Shown here piece after piece: positions 15,240 to 15,339 of a stretch of DNA of 15,339 nt; the first letter of the stretch is position 1; the number at the start of each line of letters is the position of its first letter. This DNA is from an uncultured Methylophaga sp. (lineage in GTDB: Bacteria > Pseudomonadota > Gammaproteobacteria > Nitrosococcales > Methylophagaceae). Both the position numbers and the translations under genes were made by a program. The notes beneath the pieces are model-generated. The model saw only the letters and a list, made by a program, of their open reading frames with translations, did no database searches and was not told the DNA's origin. The DNA lies in contig CANRLD010000018.1 in NCBI GenBank assembly GCA_947631375.1, forward strand, positions 1 through 15,339, written 5' to 3'.

Positions 15240-15339
15240 GACTCGGCGCTTGTCAGTTTGGCCTGGGCGGGCGGGGTTAATGCGCGTCAGTGTGTTTTCG
15301 CATGTTGGGTGACGAGCAGCTCATCAGTCAATATTGCTG

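Noticed and set aside
15287..15339. Possible C-terminal end of a convergent minus-strand gene at the right edge
   Set aside because: Only about 16 open codons are visible and no motif can be recognised. Such a stretch is common by chance.
15240..15339. Terminator after parC
   Set aside because: ATGCG and CGCAT (15280-15303) can pair over a 14-nt loop, but the stem is short and there is no T-run after it.

Overview
The window looks like chromosome from a gammaproteobacterium. The ParE and ParC sequences carry the enterobacterial-type motifs almost unchanged, and the TonB2-type cluster (DUF3450, TtpC-like channel, ExbB, ExbD, TonB, TPR) is a gammaproteobacterial arrangement. The genus cannot be fixed from the sequence. 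All credible genes are on the + strand, packed tightly, with no transposases, tRNAs, rRNAs or CRISPR arrays.

Region 1 (2-1623): the 3' part of a membrane histidine kinase and a NarL/FixJ-type response regulator with a 4-nt overlap. They are followed by a 336-nt non-coding gap holding a very strong intrinsic terminator and, just after it, a promoter with an overlapping Fur-box-like inverted repeat.

Region 2 (1960-6908): a TonB2-type energy-transduction operon. DUF3450 protein, TtpC-like MotA/TolQ/ExbB channel with a periplasmic coiled coil, ExbB, ExbD, TonB and a TPR protein follow one another, overlapping or spaced by a few nucleotides. Together they would use the proton-motive force to power TonB-dependent outer-membrane receptors. 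None of those receptors is encoded here.

Region 3 (6901-10853): without a break the same run continues into a class II aldolase/adducin-fold protein with altered active-site positions, then OvoA (5-histidylcysteine sulfoxide synthase fused to the N-methyltransferase) and OvoB (PLP-dependent sulfoxide lyase). OvoA and OvoB are the complete known pathway to the thiol-histidine antioxidant ovothiol A. From the Fur-like promoter to the end of ovoB I see no internal terminator, so iron-linked TonB energisation and ovothiol synthesis may be one transcription unit. This is the most interesting feature of the window.

Region 4 (10854-15339): a 233-nt gap, then parE and parC encoding topoisomerase IV, both full length and conventional. 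The last 100 nt show nothing I can call.
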